NCBI GenBank assembly: GCA_965370715.1
Contig: CBDUVQ010000025.1
Coordinates: 1-11,537, forward strand
Length of the DNA stretch: 11,537 nt
Direction: 5' to 3'
From: JAFCBV01 sp965370715
Lineage (GTDB): Archaea; EX4484-52; B79-G9
The position numbers and the translations under genes were made by a program. The notes beneath the pieces were generated by a model. The model worked only from the letters and a program-made list of their open reading frames with translations. It was not told where the DNA came from and searched no databases. This document shows, piece after piece, positions 5,657-11,537 of this stretch (positions are counted from its first letter, which is position 1; each line of letters starts with the position of its first letter).

Positions 5657-6496
5657 TCACCGCATATCAAGCAAATTGTCGACTAATTTTAAATACGCAT
5701 TTATGTCCTCGTCTTTCATCCCTGTTCTTTTAAGGGTTTCTGTGGGCGCATCCTTAAAGTCAATCACATCATAGATTTTTTCATCAATGAGCTTCTGGCG
5801 CGCCCATCGGGGTATTGAAATCATGGAAAGCGGGTATGCCTTATGTTCCTCAATCAGGTCATTTAGCCCCGAGCCATGCGGAAAATTCCAGCCAGTCATC
5901 TTTATGCCCTTGCAGCGGGCATAAGTTATTGCGTGCTCTGAATATTTCGTATTTGTTATAACCCATGCAGATGTTGCCTGAACAGACCCTGCATCGCCGT
6001 TCTTGTCCGCGTTTTGAATGTCATCAAGGCGCGACCACTGGCGCATTGGCACGTCAAGGCCTGTGTATGTGTGGCTGCGGAAGTGGTGCTTGCACTCAAC
6101 CAACGCAAGGTCTTTGTCCTTTTTTGCAACAACATCAATTTCATGGTCAATGCAGCGCCCTTGTATCTTTGGCTCCGGGCTGTGAGTGGCACCGTAACCG
6201 CATCTTGAGAGAAGGCGCGTAATATAGTATTCAAACTCAAAGCACTCTGAATCCATGTTAGACACAGATTCCTTTAAGTTGTATCTTGCAGCCAGATGCA
6301 CTTCTTCGTTTGCGAGAATATTGTGCACCATTTTGAATAGCTTGCCTGTCGGCATGCCGTCATAAATTTTTTTGGAGACTTCGTCAACTATTTTTTCAGC
6401 AGTTTCTACAGAGACGCCTGCGCGAATGCAGCTTCTCTTAACCTTTTCAGGGTCGTACTTGTCTAGTTCCCCGTTCATTTTTATGACGTTTACCAT
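5657..6496 (-). CDS. ATP-cone domain fused to a PD-(D/E)XK restriction-endonuclease-like domain
   Basis: A 279-residue predicted nucleotide-sensing nuclease. Residues 1-85 are an ATP-cone (VIKMNGELDKYDPEKVKRS at 4-22, then helices through NLKESVSNMD), the regulatory nucleotide-binding module best known from ribonucleotide reductases and NrdR. From about 86 a restriction-endonuclease-like (Mrr/PD-(D/E)XK) fold follows: FEFEYYITRLLSRCGYGA (86-103), then HEIDVVA with Asp121 and LALVECKHH with Glu134 and Lys136, giving D...ExK. The Ser/Thr-rich AWVITNTKYSEHA (177-189) is the usual late strand. The C-terminal 45 residues (RWARQKLIDEKIYDVIDF, then LKRTGMKDEDINAYLKLVD) resemble a helix-hairpin-helix DNA-binding segment. 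The catalytic residues look intact. The ATG has a TATA box about 27 bp upstream. The substrate is unknown: restriction, repair or DNA turnover are all possible. Confidence 0.88.
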   Translation of the reverse strand: MVNVIKMNGELDKYDPEKVKRSCIRAGVSVETAEKIVDEVSKKIYDGMPTGKLFKMVHNILANEEVHLAARYNLKESVSNMDSECFEFEYYITRLLSRCGYGATHSPEPKIQGRCIDHEIDVVAKKDKDLALVECKHHFRSHTYTGLDVPMRQWSRLDDIQNADKNGDAGSVQATSAWVITNTKYSEHAITYARCKGIKMTGWNFPHGSGLNDLIEEHKAYPLSMISIPRWARQKLIDEKIYDVIDFKDAPTETLKRTGMKDEDINAYLKLVDNLLDMR

Positions 6497-6517
6497 GTGA
6501 AAATATTGGGGCGTGTA

Positions 6518-6527
6518 GTATTATAAG
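6518..6527 (-). promoter_or_regulatory. TATA-box promoter of the ATP-cone/nuclease gene
   Basis: CTTATAATAC on the minus strand is centred about 27 bp before the ATG at 6496, consistent with a leaderless transcript for the two-gene unit. Confidence 0.55.
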
Positions 6528-6592
6528 AAGTGTGTGCTTTTTTAGAAATCCGGTTTAGAAGTTCCATTGGCTAACCGATTACGGGTTCGTCT

Positions 6593-6668
6593 CGCAAACA
6601 AAGAGGGCATGCCGTTTGCGGGTTCGTTGTACAGTCTCGCGCGACTTATAGTGGGTGAAAGCGCGAGA
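6593..6668. repeat. Pair of inverted repeats in the gene-poor interval
   Basis: CGCAAAC (6593-6599) pairs with GTTTGCG (6614-6620). TCTCGCGC (6635-6642) pairs with GCGCGAGA (6661-6668) across an 18-nt loop. TCTCGCGCG recurs at 6756-6764. The interval from 6497 to 6873 holds these, the direct repeats below and a weak 60-codon frame, but no convincing gene. Confidence 0.6.
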
Positions 6669-6829
6669 TCATGAAAATCCACAAGTTCTATTGAATGGGC
6701 TTTTCAAGCTTTTTGACGGCTCAACTCTTGCTCAATACGAGCTTGCTTCGCAAGGTCTCGCGCGTCAAAATCATGAAAATTCAATAAAGGTTACGGTTCG
6801 AATTTTCAAGCTCTTTTCCAGCTCAACTC
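6668..6829 (+). repeat. Two degenerate 60-bp direct repeats, 102 bp apart
   Basis: Copy 1 is 6668-6727 and copy 2 is 6770-6829. Both start with ATCATGAAAAT, contain TTTTCAAGCT at the same place, and end with AGCTCAACTC or GGCTCAACTC. About 41 of 60 bases match without gaps, and the middle 22 are poorly conserved. A 60-codon frame (6655-6837, GTG start) runs through both and repeats HEN...FKLF..ST at peptide level. It lacks a Shine-Dalgarno and promoter, so I treat it as repeat DNA and not as a gene. Confidence 0.6.
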
Positions 6830-6873
6830 AAAAATGATGTGAGCGTGCCATTTTTGGTTTCACTTGAAAAAGA

Positions 6874-6945
6874 TAGCCCCGACAGGATTCGAACCTGGAT
6901 CACCGGTTCCAAAGACCAGTATGCTTGCCATTACACCACGGGGCT
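6874..6945 (-). tRNA. tRNA-Gln (anticodon TTG)
   Basis: Minus-strand cloverleaf of 72 nt. The acceptor is AGCCCCG/CGGGGCT with discriminator A. The D arm starts GTGT. The anticodon stem CTGGT/ACCGG closes the loop CTTTGGA with anticodon TTG. The T arm is CCAGG, TTCGAAT, CCTGT, with a C-U mismatch at its outer pair (49-65). The A1-U72 pair is a known recognition feature for the archaeal GatDE amidotransferase that makes Gln-tRNA from Glu-tRNA. CCA is not encoded (TCT follows). No intron. A T-rich stretch (TCTTTTTC) just after the gene may end transcription. Confidence 0.95.
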
Positions 6946-6968
6946 TTATAGGTTCTTTTAGAAGGAGA

Positions 6969-6978
6969 ATTTATATTA
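6969..6978 (-). promoter_or_regulatory. TATA-box promoter of tRNA-Gln
   Basis: TAATATAAAT on the minus strand is centred about 29 bp before the first tRNA base, at the usual archaeal distance. Confidence 0.65.
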
Positions 6979-6998
6979 GAATAAGGCATGCCCGAAAA

Positions 6999-7042
6999 AA
7001 TTGAAAAGAAAAGAAATCCGGCGCAAATCTTCATTGCGCCGG
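6999..7042 (-). terminator. Stem-loop plus T-rich tract terminating the CmpX-like gene
   Basis: On the minus strand CCGGCGCAA, loop TGAAGAT, TTGCGCCGG form a perfect 9-bp stem (7018-7026 with 7034-7042) starting 10 nt after the stop codon. ATTTCTTTTCTTTTC follows. It looks like an intrinsic terminator insulating the gene from the tRNA promoter just downstream. Confidence 0.75.
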
Positions 7043-7052
7043 AAAAATTAAA

Positions 7053-7685
7053 TTAACGCTTTTTATTCGTTTTCTTGACATATCCTTTTGAGAGTTCTGC
7101 CACAGAGTCTTTAAGCCCAAGACCCATTGCGATTGCAATACCAAGACCTAATGAGGCCATCAGTATCAGCAGAATGTTGTTTATTAGTGCTGTGTCAATT
7201 TCTATCAACGGCAAAGCAGTTGCAATACCAACGTACACAATCAGGAAGAAAATAATCTTTCCTATCAGGTTCTGATAGAGCCCTTTTGAGCCGACTATTT
7301 CTTCTTTCACGTATATCGCGATTGCATAGCTTGCAATCAAAACGATGACTGCACCGATAACACCAGGTATGAAGTTAACTATCTCATTTATACTCTGGCT
7401 TATTGCCGCAACATTGAGCTGCACTGCTGCCTGCTGCAGGAAAATCAGATACAATACCCATTTTGAGACAGTACCCAGAACACTGCTCAACTTGAATGAA
7501 AGTTGTTCTTTTTCCTTTAGGTGCGAATCAACTTTGCTCCTTGCAACGATTTTCTCTACAACCGTGCCAACCATTCTTCCAATAACATAACCTACTACAA
7601 GAATTACAATGGCGGACATAACATTTGGCATACCCTCAATAACACTTGTTCTCAAAACATCTACGGTGCTTTCAAGCACATTCAT
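7053..7685 (-). CDS. MscS/CmpX-type small membrane protein with conserved TM-helix repeats
   Basis: A 210-residue integral membrane protein. Predicted helices lie at about 20-43, 72-90, 104-126, 141-160 and 166-190, with a charged cytoplasmic-type loop at 44-66 (EKIVARSKVDSHLKEKEQ) and a basic tail (YVKKTNKKR). Helix 1 (VILVVGYVIGRMVGTVVEKIV) and the second half (VLIASYAIAIYVKEEI, then MGLGLKDSVAELSKGYV) match the pattern of the conserved TM-helix family related to mechanosensitive channels (CmpX-like, PF05552 type). It lacks the beta domain of full MscS. ATG 7685 was chosen over ATG 7691 and GTG 7694 because AGGTGAT ends 4 nt before it. Its own TATA box and terminator make it a single-gene unit. 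A role in osmotic or membrane-stress response is inferred from the family only. Confidence 0.82.
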   Translation of the reverse strand: MNVLESTVDVLRTSVIEGMPNVMSAIVILVVGYVIGRMVGTVVEKIVARSKVDSHLKEKEQLSFKLSSVLGTVSKWVLYLIFLQQAAVQLNVAAISQSINEIVNFIPGVIGAVIVLIASYAIAIYVKEEIVGSKGLYQNLIGKIIFFLIVYVGIATALPLIEIDTALINNILLILMASLGLGIAIAMGLGLKDSVAELSKGYVKKTNKKR

Positions 7686-7689
7686 ATAC

Positions 7690-7696
7690 ATCACCT
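7690..7696 (-). promoter_or_regulatory. Shine-Dalgarno of the CmpX-like gene, deciding its start
   Basis: AGGTGAT on the minus strand, complementary to the archaeal 16S 3' end, lies 4 nt before ATG 7685 and overlaps the two alternative upstream starts. Confidence 0.6.
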
Positions 7697-7718
7697 AGTA
7701 AAATATAGTCCAAGGGAA

Positions 7719-7728
7719 GTATATATAC
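7719..7728 (-). promoter_or_regulatory. TATA-box promoter of the CmpX-like gene
   Basis: GTATATATAC, centred about 39 bp before ATG 7685. This predicts a short leader of about 13 nt that would just contain the Shine-Dalgarno. Confidence 0.5.
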
Positions 7729-7747
7729 GTTTTGAATAAGGGTGTTT

Positions 7748-9073
7748 CTATAATATTTCGTTTTTTATATTCCTAAATGCCTTTTCAAGGTGTTTTTCGT
7801 CCTTTGATTCAGCAACAATGCGTATCATTGGTTGCGTCCCACTTGATCTTATGAGACATGTTGTGGATTTGTCAGAAAACTTAATTCCGTCGAGATCAGA
7901 AAGCTGCTTGTATTTTCGATTTTTCTCTATGTTTTGCATAATTTCTTTCATTTTTGCTTCTTTTGCATTGTTGTCTTTAAGAACTATCTTTTCCTTTTTC
8001 ACAAAATATTTTGGCAGACTCTGCCTGATTCCATCAATGTCTTTTGCTTTTGCTGCAAGAAGAAGTGCGCAAAATGTTGCGCTATTGTACCATGAAAACT
8101 CAGGAACTGTGTAGTGGCCGTTTGGCTCTCCACAAAAGTCTGCGCCAATTTCAATTGCCTTCTTTGATACAAAAATATCCCCAACGCGCGCGTACTCAAC
8201 TGATGCGCCTGTCGCATCCTCAAGCATCTTTGAAGTGTCGATAGATGCCACTATCTTTTTTGCCCTGACAATTTCTGCAAGAATACAAAAAAGTTCATCT
8301 CCGGAAATCCATTCGCCTCTCCTGTCAAACGCATACAGCCGGTCAGCATCAGGGTCGTGCCCAACAAGAAGGTCTGCATTATTTTTTGCCATCTCTATGA
8401 CAAGCCCTTTCCGGTTTTCCTCATCAGGCTCGGGGCTTACATCAAGAACAGGAGTTTTGCTGCAATTTTTTCGAAATACTGTTGCGCCAAGTTTTTCAAG
8501 TAGAATCGGTGTCGTATTGTATGCTGCGCCATTGCAGCAGTCAACAACAATCTTTGCATCTATTTTTTGAAAATATTTTCTAAAAACTTCCAGCGCTTTT
8601 TGTATGTATGCTTCGTGAAAGTCGTGCTCTTTATCTATCATGGCGCTGCGATTCTCCGGTGACGATGTCCTGAAATTTTTTTCCATAAATATTTTTTTTA
8701 TCTTCGCCATATCCTCATTTGAAAAACCATTTCCTTTTGTGTAGAAAAACTTGAACCCGTTCCTTGACCATGAATGGTGTGATGCAGTAACCATTATTGA
8801 GAAATCAGCACCATAATAGCCACCTGCAAGTGCTACCTTATCGCTTGGGCTAATGCCTATGTTTAAGACATCAACACCTGTGCTTTGAATCCCTGAAGAA
8901 ATAGCCTCTGCAAGCGGCTTTGAAGATGTGCGCGTGTCATAGCCAACCACGATTTTTTTCTTTGCATACGTTCCTGCTGCCATGCCAAGGCGCAATGCAA
9001 AGGGCTCGTCAAGCTCTTCGGGATATTCTCCGCGTATGTCGTAGCGCGTAAATACTACGGGCTCTTTTTCCAT
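7748..9073 (-). CDS. Phosphohexomutase (phosphomannomutase/phosphoglucomutase/GlmM-like)
   Basis: Alpha-D-phosphohexomutase, interconverting hexose-6-phosphate and hexose-1-phosphate through a phosphoserine. At 441 residues the length is normal. It shows YDIRGEYPEEL (11-21), GYDTRTSS (44-51), the phosphoserine loop TASHHSWSRNGFK (96-108, Ser98), the Mg2+ loop DPDADR (240-245), the sugar loop GEPNGH (315-320), and the C-terminal phosphate loop RSSGTQPMIR (409-418). Three loops differ from the common forms TASHNP, GExSGH and SGTEP, so substrate (Man, Glc or GlcN phosphate) cannot be set. ATG 9073 overlaps the TAA of the HAD gene by one base. It is the last gene of the sugar-nucleotide operon and would supply the sugar-1-phosphate for the nucleotidyltransferase encoded at its start. 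Confidence 0.9.
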   Translation of the reverse strand: MEKEPVVFTRYDIRGEYPEELDEPFALRLGMAAGTYAKKKIVVGYDTRTSSKPLAEAISSGIQSTGVDVLNIGISPSDKVALAGGYYGADFSIMVTASHHSWSRNGFKFFYTKGNGFSNEDMAKIKKIFMEKNFRTSSPENRSAMIDKEHDFHEAYIQKALEVFRKYFQKIDAKIVVDCCNGAAYNTTPILLEKLGATVFRKNCSKTPVLDVSPEPDEENRKGLVIEMAKNNADLLVGHDPDADRLYAFDRRGEWISGDELFCILAEIVRAKKIVASIDTSKMLEDATGASVEYARVGDIFVSKKAIEIGADFCGEPNGHYTVPEFSWYNSATFCALLLAAKAKDIDGIRQSLPKYFVKKEKIVLKDNNAKEAKMKEIMQNIEKNRKYKQLSDLDGIKFSDKSTTCLIRSSGTQPMIRIVAESKDEKHLEKAFRNIKNEIL

Positions 9074-9774
9074 TATGCCACCAGTGAATCAAGTATTTTT
9101 TCTGCCTCAAAAAGATTTTTTGCGAAAAAGTCCGGAGCACCCTCTTTTTCATCTGCAATAAGCATTGTCTTTAAACCGAGAACTTTTGCGGGCGCAAGGT
9201 CGCGCGCCCATGAATCACCTATGAATATAATCTCTTCCGGCTTCATGGCAAAGCGCTCAAGAGCCATTTTAGAATATTTTTCAGACGGCTTAAGCTCCCC
9301 TGTATCATCTGCAGATATAAGAAATTCAAAATATTTTTTCCATTCGCCAAAGACGTGGTTTAGCTTTCCCTCAAGATTTTCCCTGTACTCATCACTTGCA
9401 ACAGCGACCCGGAATTTTTTCCTGATGCGGACAACAACAGATGCATATTCTGTTTCATATTTCAAGTCATCAATAACCTGCTGCCAGAAAAGCTCAAGAG
9501 CTTTTTTTGTTATTTCCATTACATTTTTTTTGTCCACAATTCCAAGCTGACCGAGAACTATTTCAATTGAATACTCTCTCTTGCGCTTTTCCGCAGAGAG
9601 CGCATCCTCTGATTTTAATATATTGTTTATGTGACCGCGCCAGATATTTTCAACTGTTTTTGCATCAGAATTTGCCTCCTCTGCAATGCAATTGAAAAGC
9701 TTTGCATACGCTTTTTCTGCGTGCACTTTGTATAATGTGTTGTCTGCATCAAAAAGTACTGCATTTATTGCCAT
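9073..9774 (-). CDS. HAD-superfamily hydrolase (probable phosphatase)
   Basis: HAD hydrolases remove phosphate through an aspartyl-phosphate. Numbered from the in-frame GTG at 9783, motif I is LFDADNTLY (10-18; Asp12 nucleophile, Asp14 acid/base), motif II VASD (128-131, Ser130), motif III Lys165 in ELKPSEKY, and motif IV IGDSWARD (188-195; Asp190, Asp195). Helical residues 20-115 form a C1 cap, as in the phosphoglycolate phosphatase/REG-2 type. I prefer ATG 9774 (MAINAVLFDADNTLY), because the GTG lies inside the end of the previous gene and lacks a Shine-Dalgarno. Both neighbours overlap or abut within a few bases, so it belongs to the operon. It may dephosphorylate a sugar phosphate in the same pathway; the substrate cannot be read from sequence. 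Confidence 0.88.
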   Translation of the reverse strand: MAINAVLFDADNTLYKVHAEKAYAKLFNCIAEEANSDAKTVENIWRGHINNILKSEDALSAEKRKREYSIEIVLGQLGIVDKKNVMEITKKALELFWQQVIDDLKYETEYASVVVRIRKKFRVAVASDEYRENLEGKLNHVFGEWKKYFEFLISADDTGELKPSEKYSKMALERFAMKPEEIIFIGDSWARDLAPAKVLGLKTMLIADEKEGAPDFFAKNLFEAEKILDSLVA

Positions 9775-9775
9775 A

Positions 9776-11041
9776 TCATCCACGCTTTTTTACAACTGAC
9801 TTGAATTCAGAATAATACTTTGTGTTGTTTTCTATGTTTTCCAACACAAGGGAATTTGGTCCGACAATGCAATCTGAACCAACAATAATCCCCGGCATTA
9901 CCTGCACGCCGATACCCATGTTTGTGTTATGCCCTATGATGATGCCAAGGGATTTCAAATCAGTGTCAACCTTTTTTCCTTTTACAACAGACTTTACATT
10001 TTCCCTGTCAATGCGCACATTTGCTGTTATGAATCCTGCGCCAATCCGGCAGTTGTCCCCTATTATCGAGTCGCCGATGAATCCTGAATGGGTGTGAGTT
10101 CCAGCGCCGATTATGCTTCTTGCAACTTCAGCGTTCGCGCCGATAATGCAATCATCTCCTATGCTGCAAAACTCCCTGACAATTGCGTTGTTGCCTATTA
10201 GTGTGTTGTTGCCGATATAGCACGGCCCTTTTATGACTGCATTTTCAAGAACGCGCACATTTTCCCCTATCTTTACAGCGCCCTCGATTATCGCGCTCTT
10301 TGCCACTTTTGCGGAGGCGGCAATGCATTTTGAGCGAATGTTTTTTTCCATCACGTCTTTTGCTATAGTAAACAAATCCCACGAATATTTCAGGGTGCTG
10401 GTTTTCTTCGCAGTCATCACAACGCGCACATCAGCCTCTTTCATGTAAAGGCGAAGCGCATCCTCATATGCGTACATGTGCTCTTTCGCGCGCATATAAT
10501 ATTTGAAAAAATCTTTTGGCAATAGGTATATTCCGACAACACGGACATCAGAAGGTTCGCTTCCTTTCTTTGGCTTTTCAACAAGGTCTCGCGCGCGATC
10601 TTCTTCAATTGAAAGCATGCCGTATTTTTCATGAGTTCCTGTCTTTTTCCCGATAAGGACTATTTCGGCTTTTGTAACGCGCTGCTTCTCAATCATGGGC
10701 GCTATGTAAAAGTCAGCATCATAGTGGTTCGGGTTCAGGACAAAGAAGTCGCCTTTGATATGCTTTTTTGCCTGCATTATTGCATTTCCCATGCCAATGG
10801 GTTTTTTTTGCACAACGAATTGTATGTGCATGCCACTATTGCTTTTCAAATCCAGCCCTTTTTCTGCTGCCTTGTCCGGTCCCTCGACAATTATAATGTC
10901 GTTTATCCCTGCTTTTTTAATAGAAAGAATAGTCCATTCAAGTAAAGGCTTCCCTGCCACTTTTGAGAGCGCCTTGTGCCTTCCGTCAGATAGCGGCCAG
11001 AATCTTGATGATTCACCAGCCGCAAGAATAACTGCCTGCAT
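9776..11041 (-). CDS. GlmU-like sugar-1-phosphate nucleotidyltransferase with left-handed beta-helix domain
   Basis: Predicted to join a sugar-1-phosphate to a nucleotide, giving an NDP-sugar for glycan or glycolipid synthesis. Residues 1-230 are the Rossmann-like transferase: ILAAGESSRFWPLSDGRHK (5-23), AGKPLLEW (29-36), VVQKKPIGMGNA (76-87), VEKPKK (154-159), and YSWDLF (219-224). Residues 240-405 are hexapeptide repeats forming a left-handed beta-helix (AKVAKSAIIEGAVKIGENV, then IGNNTLIGNNAIV, IIGDNCRIGAGFITANVRI), as in archaeal bifunctional GlmU-like proteins that also acetylate amino-sugar-1-phosphates. Where the family usually has GD (Mg2+-binding Asp) this protein has NPNHYDAD (103-110). 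Length (421) is normal. ATG 11041 lies about 25 bp after a TATA element. It is the first gene of the three-gene operon. Confidence 0.88.
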   Translation of the reverse strand: MQAVILAAGESSRFWPLSDGRHKALSKVAGKPLLEWTILSIKKAGINDIIIVEGPDKAAEKGLDLKSNSGMHIQFVVQKKPIGMGNAIMQAKKHIKGDFFVLNPNHYDADFYIAPMIEKQRVTKAEIVLIGKKTGTHEKYGMLSIEEDRARDLVEKPKKGSEPSDVRVVGIYLLPKDFFKYYMRAKEHMYAYEDALRLYMKEADVRVVMTAKKTSTLKYSWDLFTIAKDVMEKNIRSKCIAASAKVAKSAIIEGAVKIGENVRVLENAVIKGPCYIGNNTLIGNNAIVREFCSIGDDCIIGANAEVARSIIGAGTHTHSGFIGDSIIGDNCRIGAGFITANVRIDRENVKSVVKGKKVDTDLKSLGIIIGHNTNMGIGVQVMPGIIVGSDCIVGPNSLVLENIENNTKYYSEFKSVVKKRG

Positions 11042-11060
11042 AAGTCTATTTTCGGAAGAA

Positions 11061-11070
11061 AAAATAAATA
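11061..11070 (-). promoter_or_regulatory. TATA-box promoter of the sugar-nucleotide operon
   Basis: TATTTATTTT on the minus strand is centred about 25 bp before ATG 11041, suggesting leaderless transcription of the three-gene operon. Confidence 0.55.
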
Positions 11071-11087
11071 GGCATGTTTTTCAACCA

Positions 11088-11192
11088 TTAACCCAGATCT
11101 TCATCAATTCGGGAACCAATCGCAAGGACTGTTAGGAATACGTATGTGGTTGCATCCCCGAAGATATTGTATTTTGGAGAACCCAGATCATT
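11088..11192 (-). pseudogene. Possible gene remnant: 34-codon open frame with protein-like composition
   Basis: Between the unrecognised partial gene and the operon promoter, one minus-strand frame reads NDLGSPKYNIFGDATTYVFL and continues TVLAIGSRIDEDLG to a TAA. It has no start codon after the preceding stop, but it has a hydrophobic stretch and a natural-looking acidic end. AACCCAGATC on the plus strand recurs at both ends (11090-11099 and 11180-11189), 90 bp or 30 codons apart, so DLG appears at each end. It could be the end of a decayed gene or chance. Confidence 0.3.
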
Positions 11193-11205
11193 TTACACAG
11201 AAAAT

Positions 11206-11537
11206 CTATTCTAACACGCCCAGCATAACTAGTGTGTTGTTAATGCCCGTCATGCCATAATTCATGCCCTTTGTTGTCGCGACTTCTTTGCCGGAAAGCT
11301 CAAATAACATTGTTGCTGGTATTGGCAAAGAGACCTTGTTTTTTGTTGTACATATCAGCATTTGATATTGTTTTATGCCTTCGTCATTCAGCATTTGATT
11401 TAGACTAGCCAAAAGTTCGGGATTTCCGCTAATAATTAAGTTGTCTTCAGGGATTGCTTCTGTAAATCTTGGCAATGTTTCCCCACCCAATGTCCCCAAT
11501 CCGTGCGCACCATAAGACCCGGACACGTTCAAATCAT
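11206..11537 (-). CDS. 3' part of an unrecognised gene running off the window
   Basis: The frame is open from the window edge, so the TTG near 11532 is unlikely to be the true start. The visible 110 or so residues begin glycine-rich (VSGSYGAHGLGTLGGETLPR), then have mixed helix and strand content (EDNLIISGNPELLASLNQML, then QYQMLICTTKNKVSLPIP), and end in LVMLGVLE. There is no clear membrane helix, metal site or known motif. The sequence is complex and protein-like and the stop is clean, so it is probably a real gene. I do not recognise the family. The 163 bp between its stop and the next start hold a possible gene remnant and the operon TATA box. Confidence 0.6.
   Translation of the reverse strand, partial: DLNVSGSYGAHGLGTLGGETLPRFTEAIPEDNLIISGNPELLASLNQMLNDEGIKQYQMLICTTKNKVSLPIPATMLFELSGKEVATTKGMNYGMTGINNTLVMLGVLE

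Noticed and set aside
6755..6764. GTCTCGCGCG shared with 10588 region in the nucleotidyltransferase gene
   Set aside because: The second site is ordinary coding sequence for the conserved RARDLVEKP stretch; a 14-bp match is likely chance.
6655..6837. 60-codon frame starting with GTG, reading through the repeats
   Set aside because: No Shine-Dalgarno or TATA box at the right distance; its internal peptide repetition follows from the DNA repeats.
6831..6870. Possible C/D box guide RNA (AATGATGT resembles a C box)
   Set aside because: The C box is imperfect and no CTGA D or D' box lies at a suitable distance.
6874..6945. tRNA-Gln as a current integration (att) site
   Set aside because: I found no second copy of the tRNA 3' end and no integrase in the window.

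Overview
The window looks like chromosomal DNA of an archaeon, probably one of the small-genome or little-cultured lineages. Three things point this way: the C/D box RNP pair Nop5 and fibrillarin, a HerA-type ATPase, and TATA-box promoters placed about 25 bp in front of start codons with no leader, alongside a few Shine-Dalgarno starts of the GGTGAT type. The tRNA-Gln has the A1-U72 pair seen in archaeal tRNA-Gln and no encoded CCA. I cannot name the phylum from sequence alone.

Left end (3-2002, + strand): the 3' part of a Nop5 gene, overlapped by 1 nt by the fibrillarin gene. Together these make the core of the archaeal 2'-O-methylation RNP. The Nop5 tail is unusual, with about 150 residues of degenerate in-frame repeats whose DNA carries palindromes. 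Positions 2013-2864 (- strand) hold a self-inhibited-type Fic protein.

Centre (2981-6496): a two-CBS-domain protein with a zinc ribbon (-) and a HerA-like ATPase (+) diverge from what looks like one shared AT-rich promoter. HerA converges on a two-gene unit (-), an ATP-cone/restriction-endonuclease fusion followed by a small Cys-containing membrane protein. The HerA and membrane-protein stop codons share one TTAA. No NurA gene is present.

Positions 6497-6873 are gene-poor and hold degenerate direct and inverted repeats, followed by tRNA-Gln(TTG) (-). Then come a stem-loop terminator and a five-helix MscS/CmpX-type membrane protein (-).

Right end (7748-11041, - strand): a tight sugar-nucleotide operon in the order nucleotidyltransferase with left-handed beta-helix domain, HAD phosphatase, phosphohexomutase. 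Together these could isomerise a hexose phosphate and activate it as an NDP-sugar. Two of the three enzymes have altered active-site motifs. The far right holds a short gene remnant and the 3' part of an unrecognised gene that runs off the window.

I see no clear new defence or mobile system. The most unusual structure is the repeat-built Nop5 tail, which resembles palindromic elements spreading inside a protein-coding gene.
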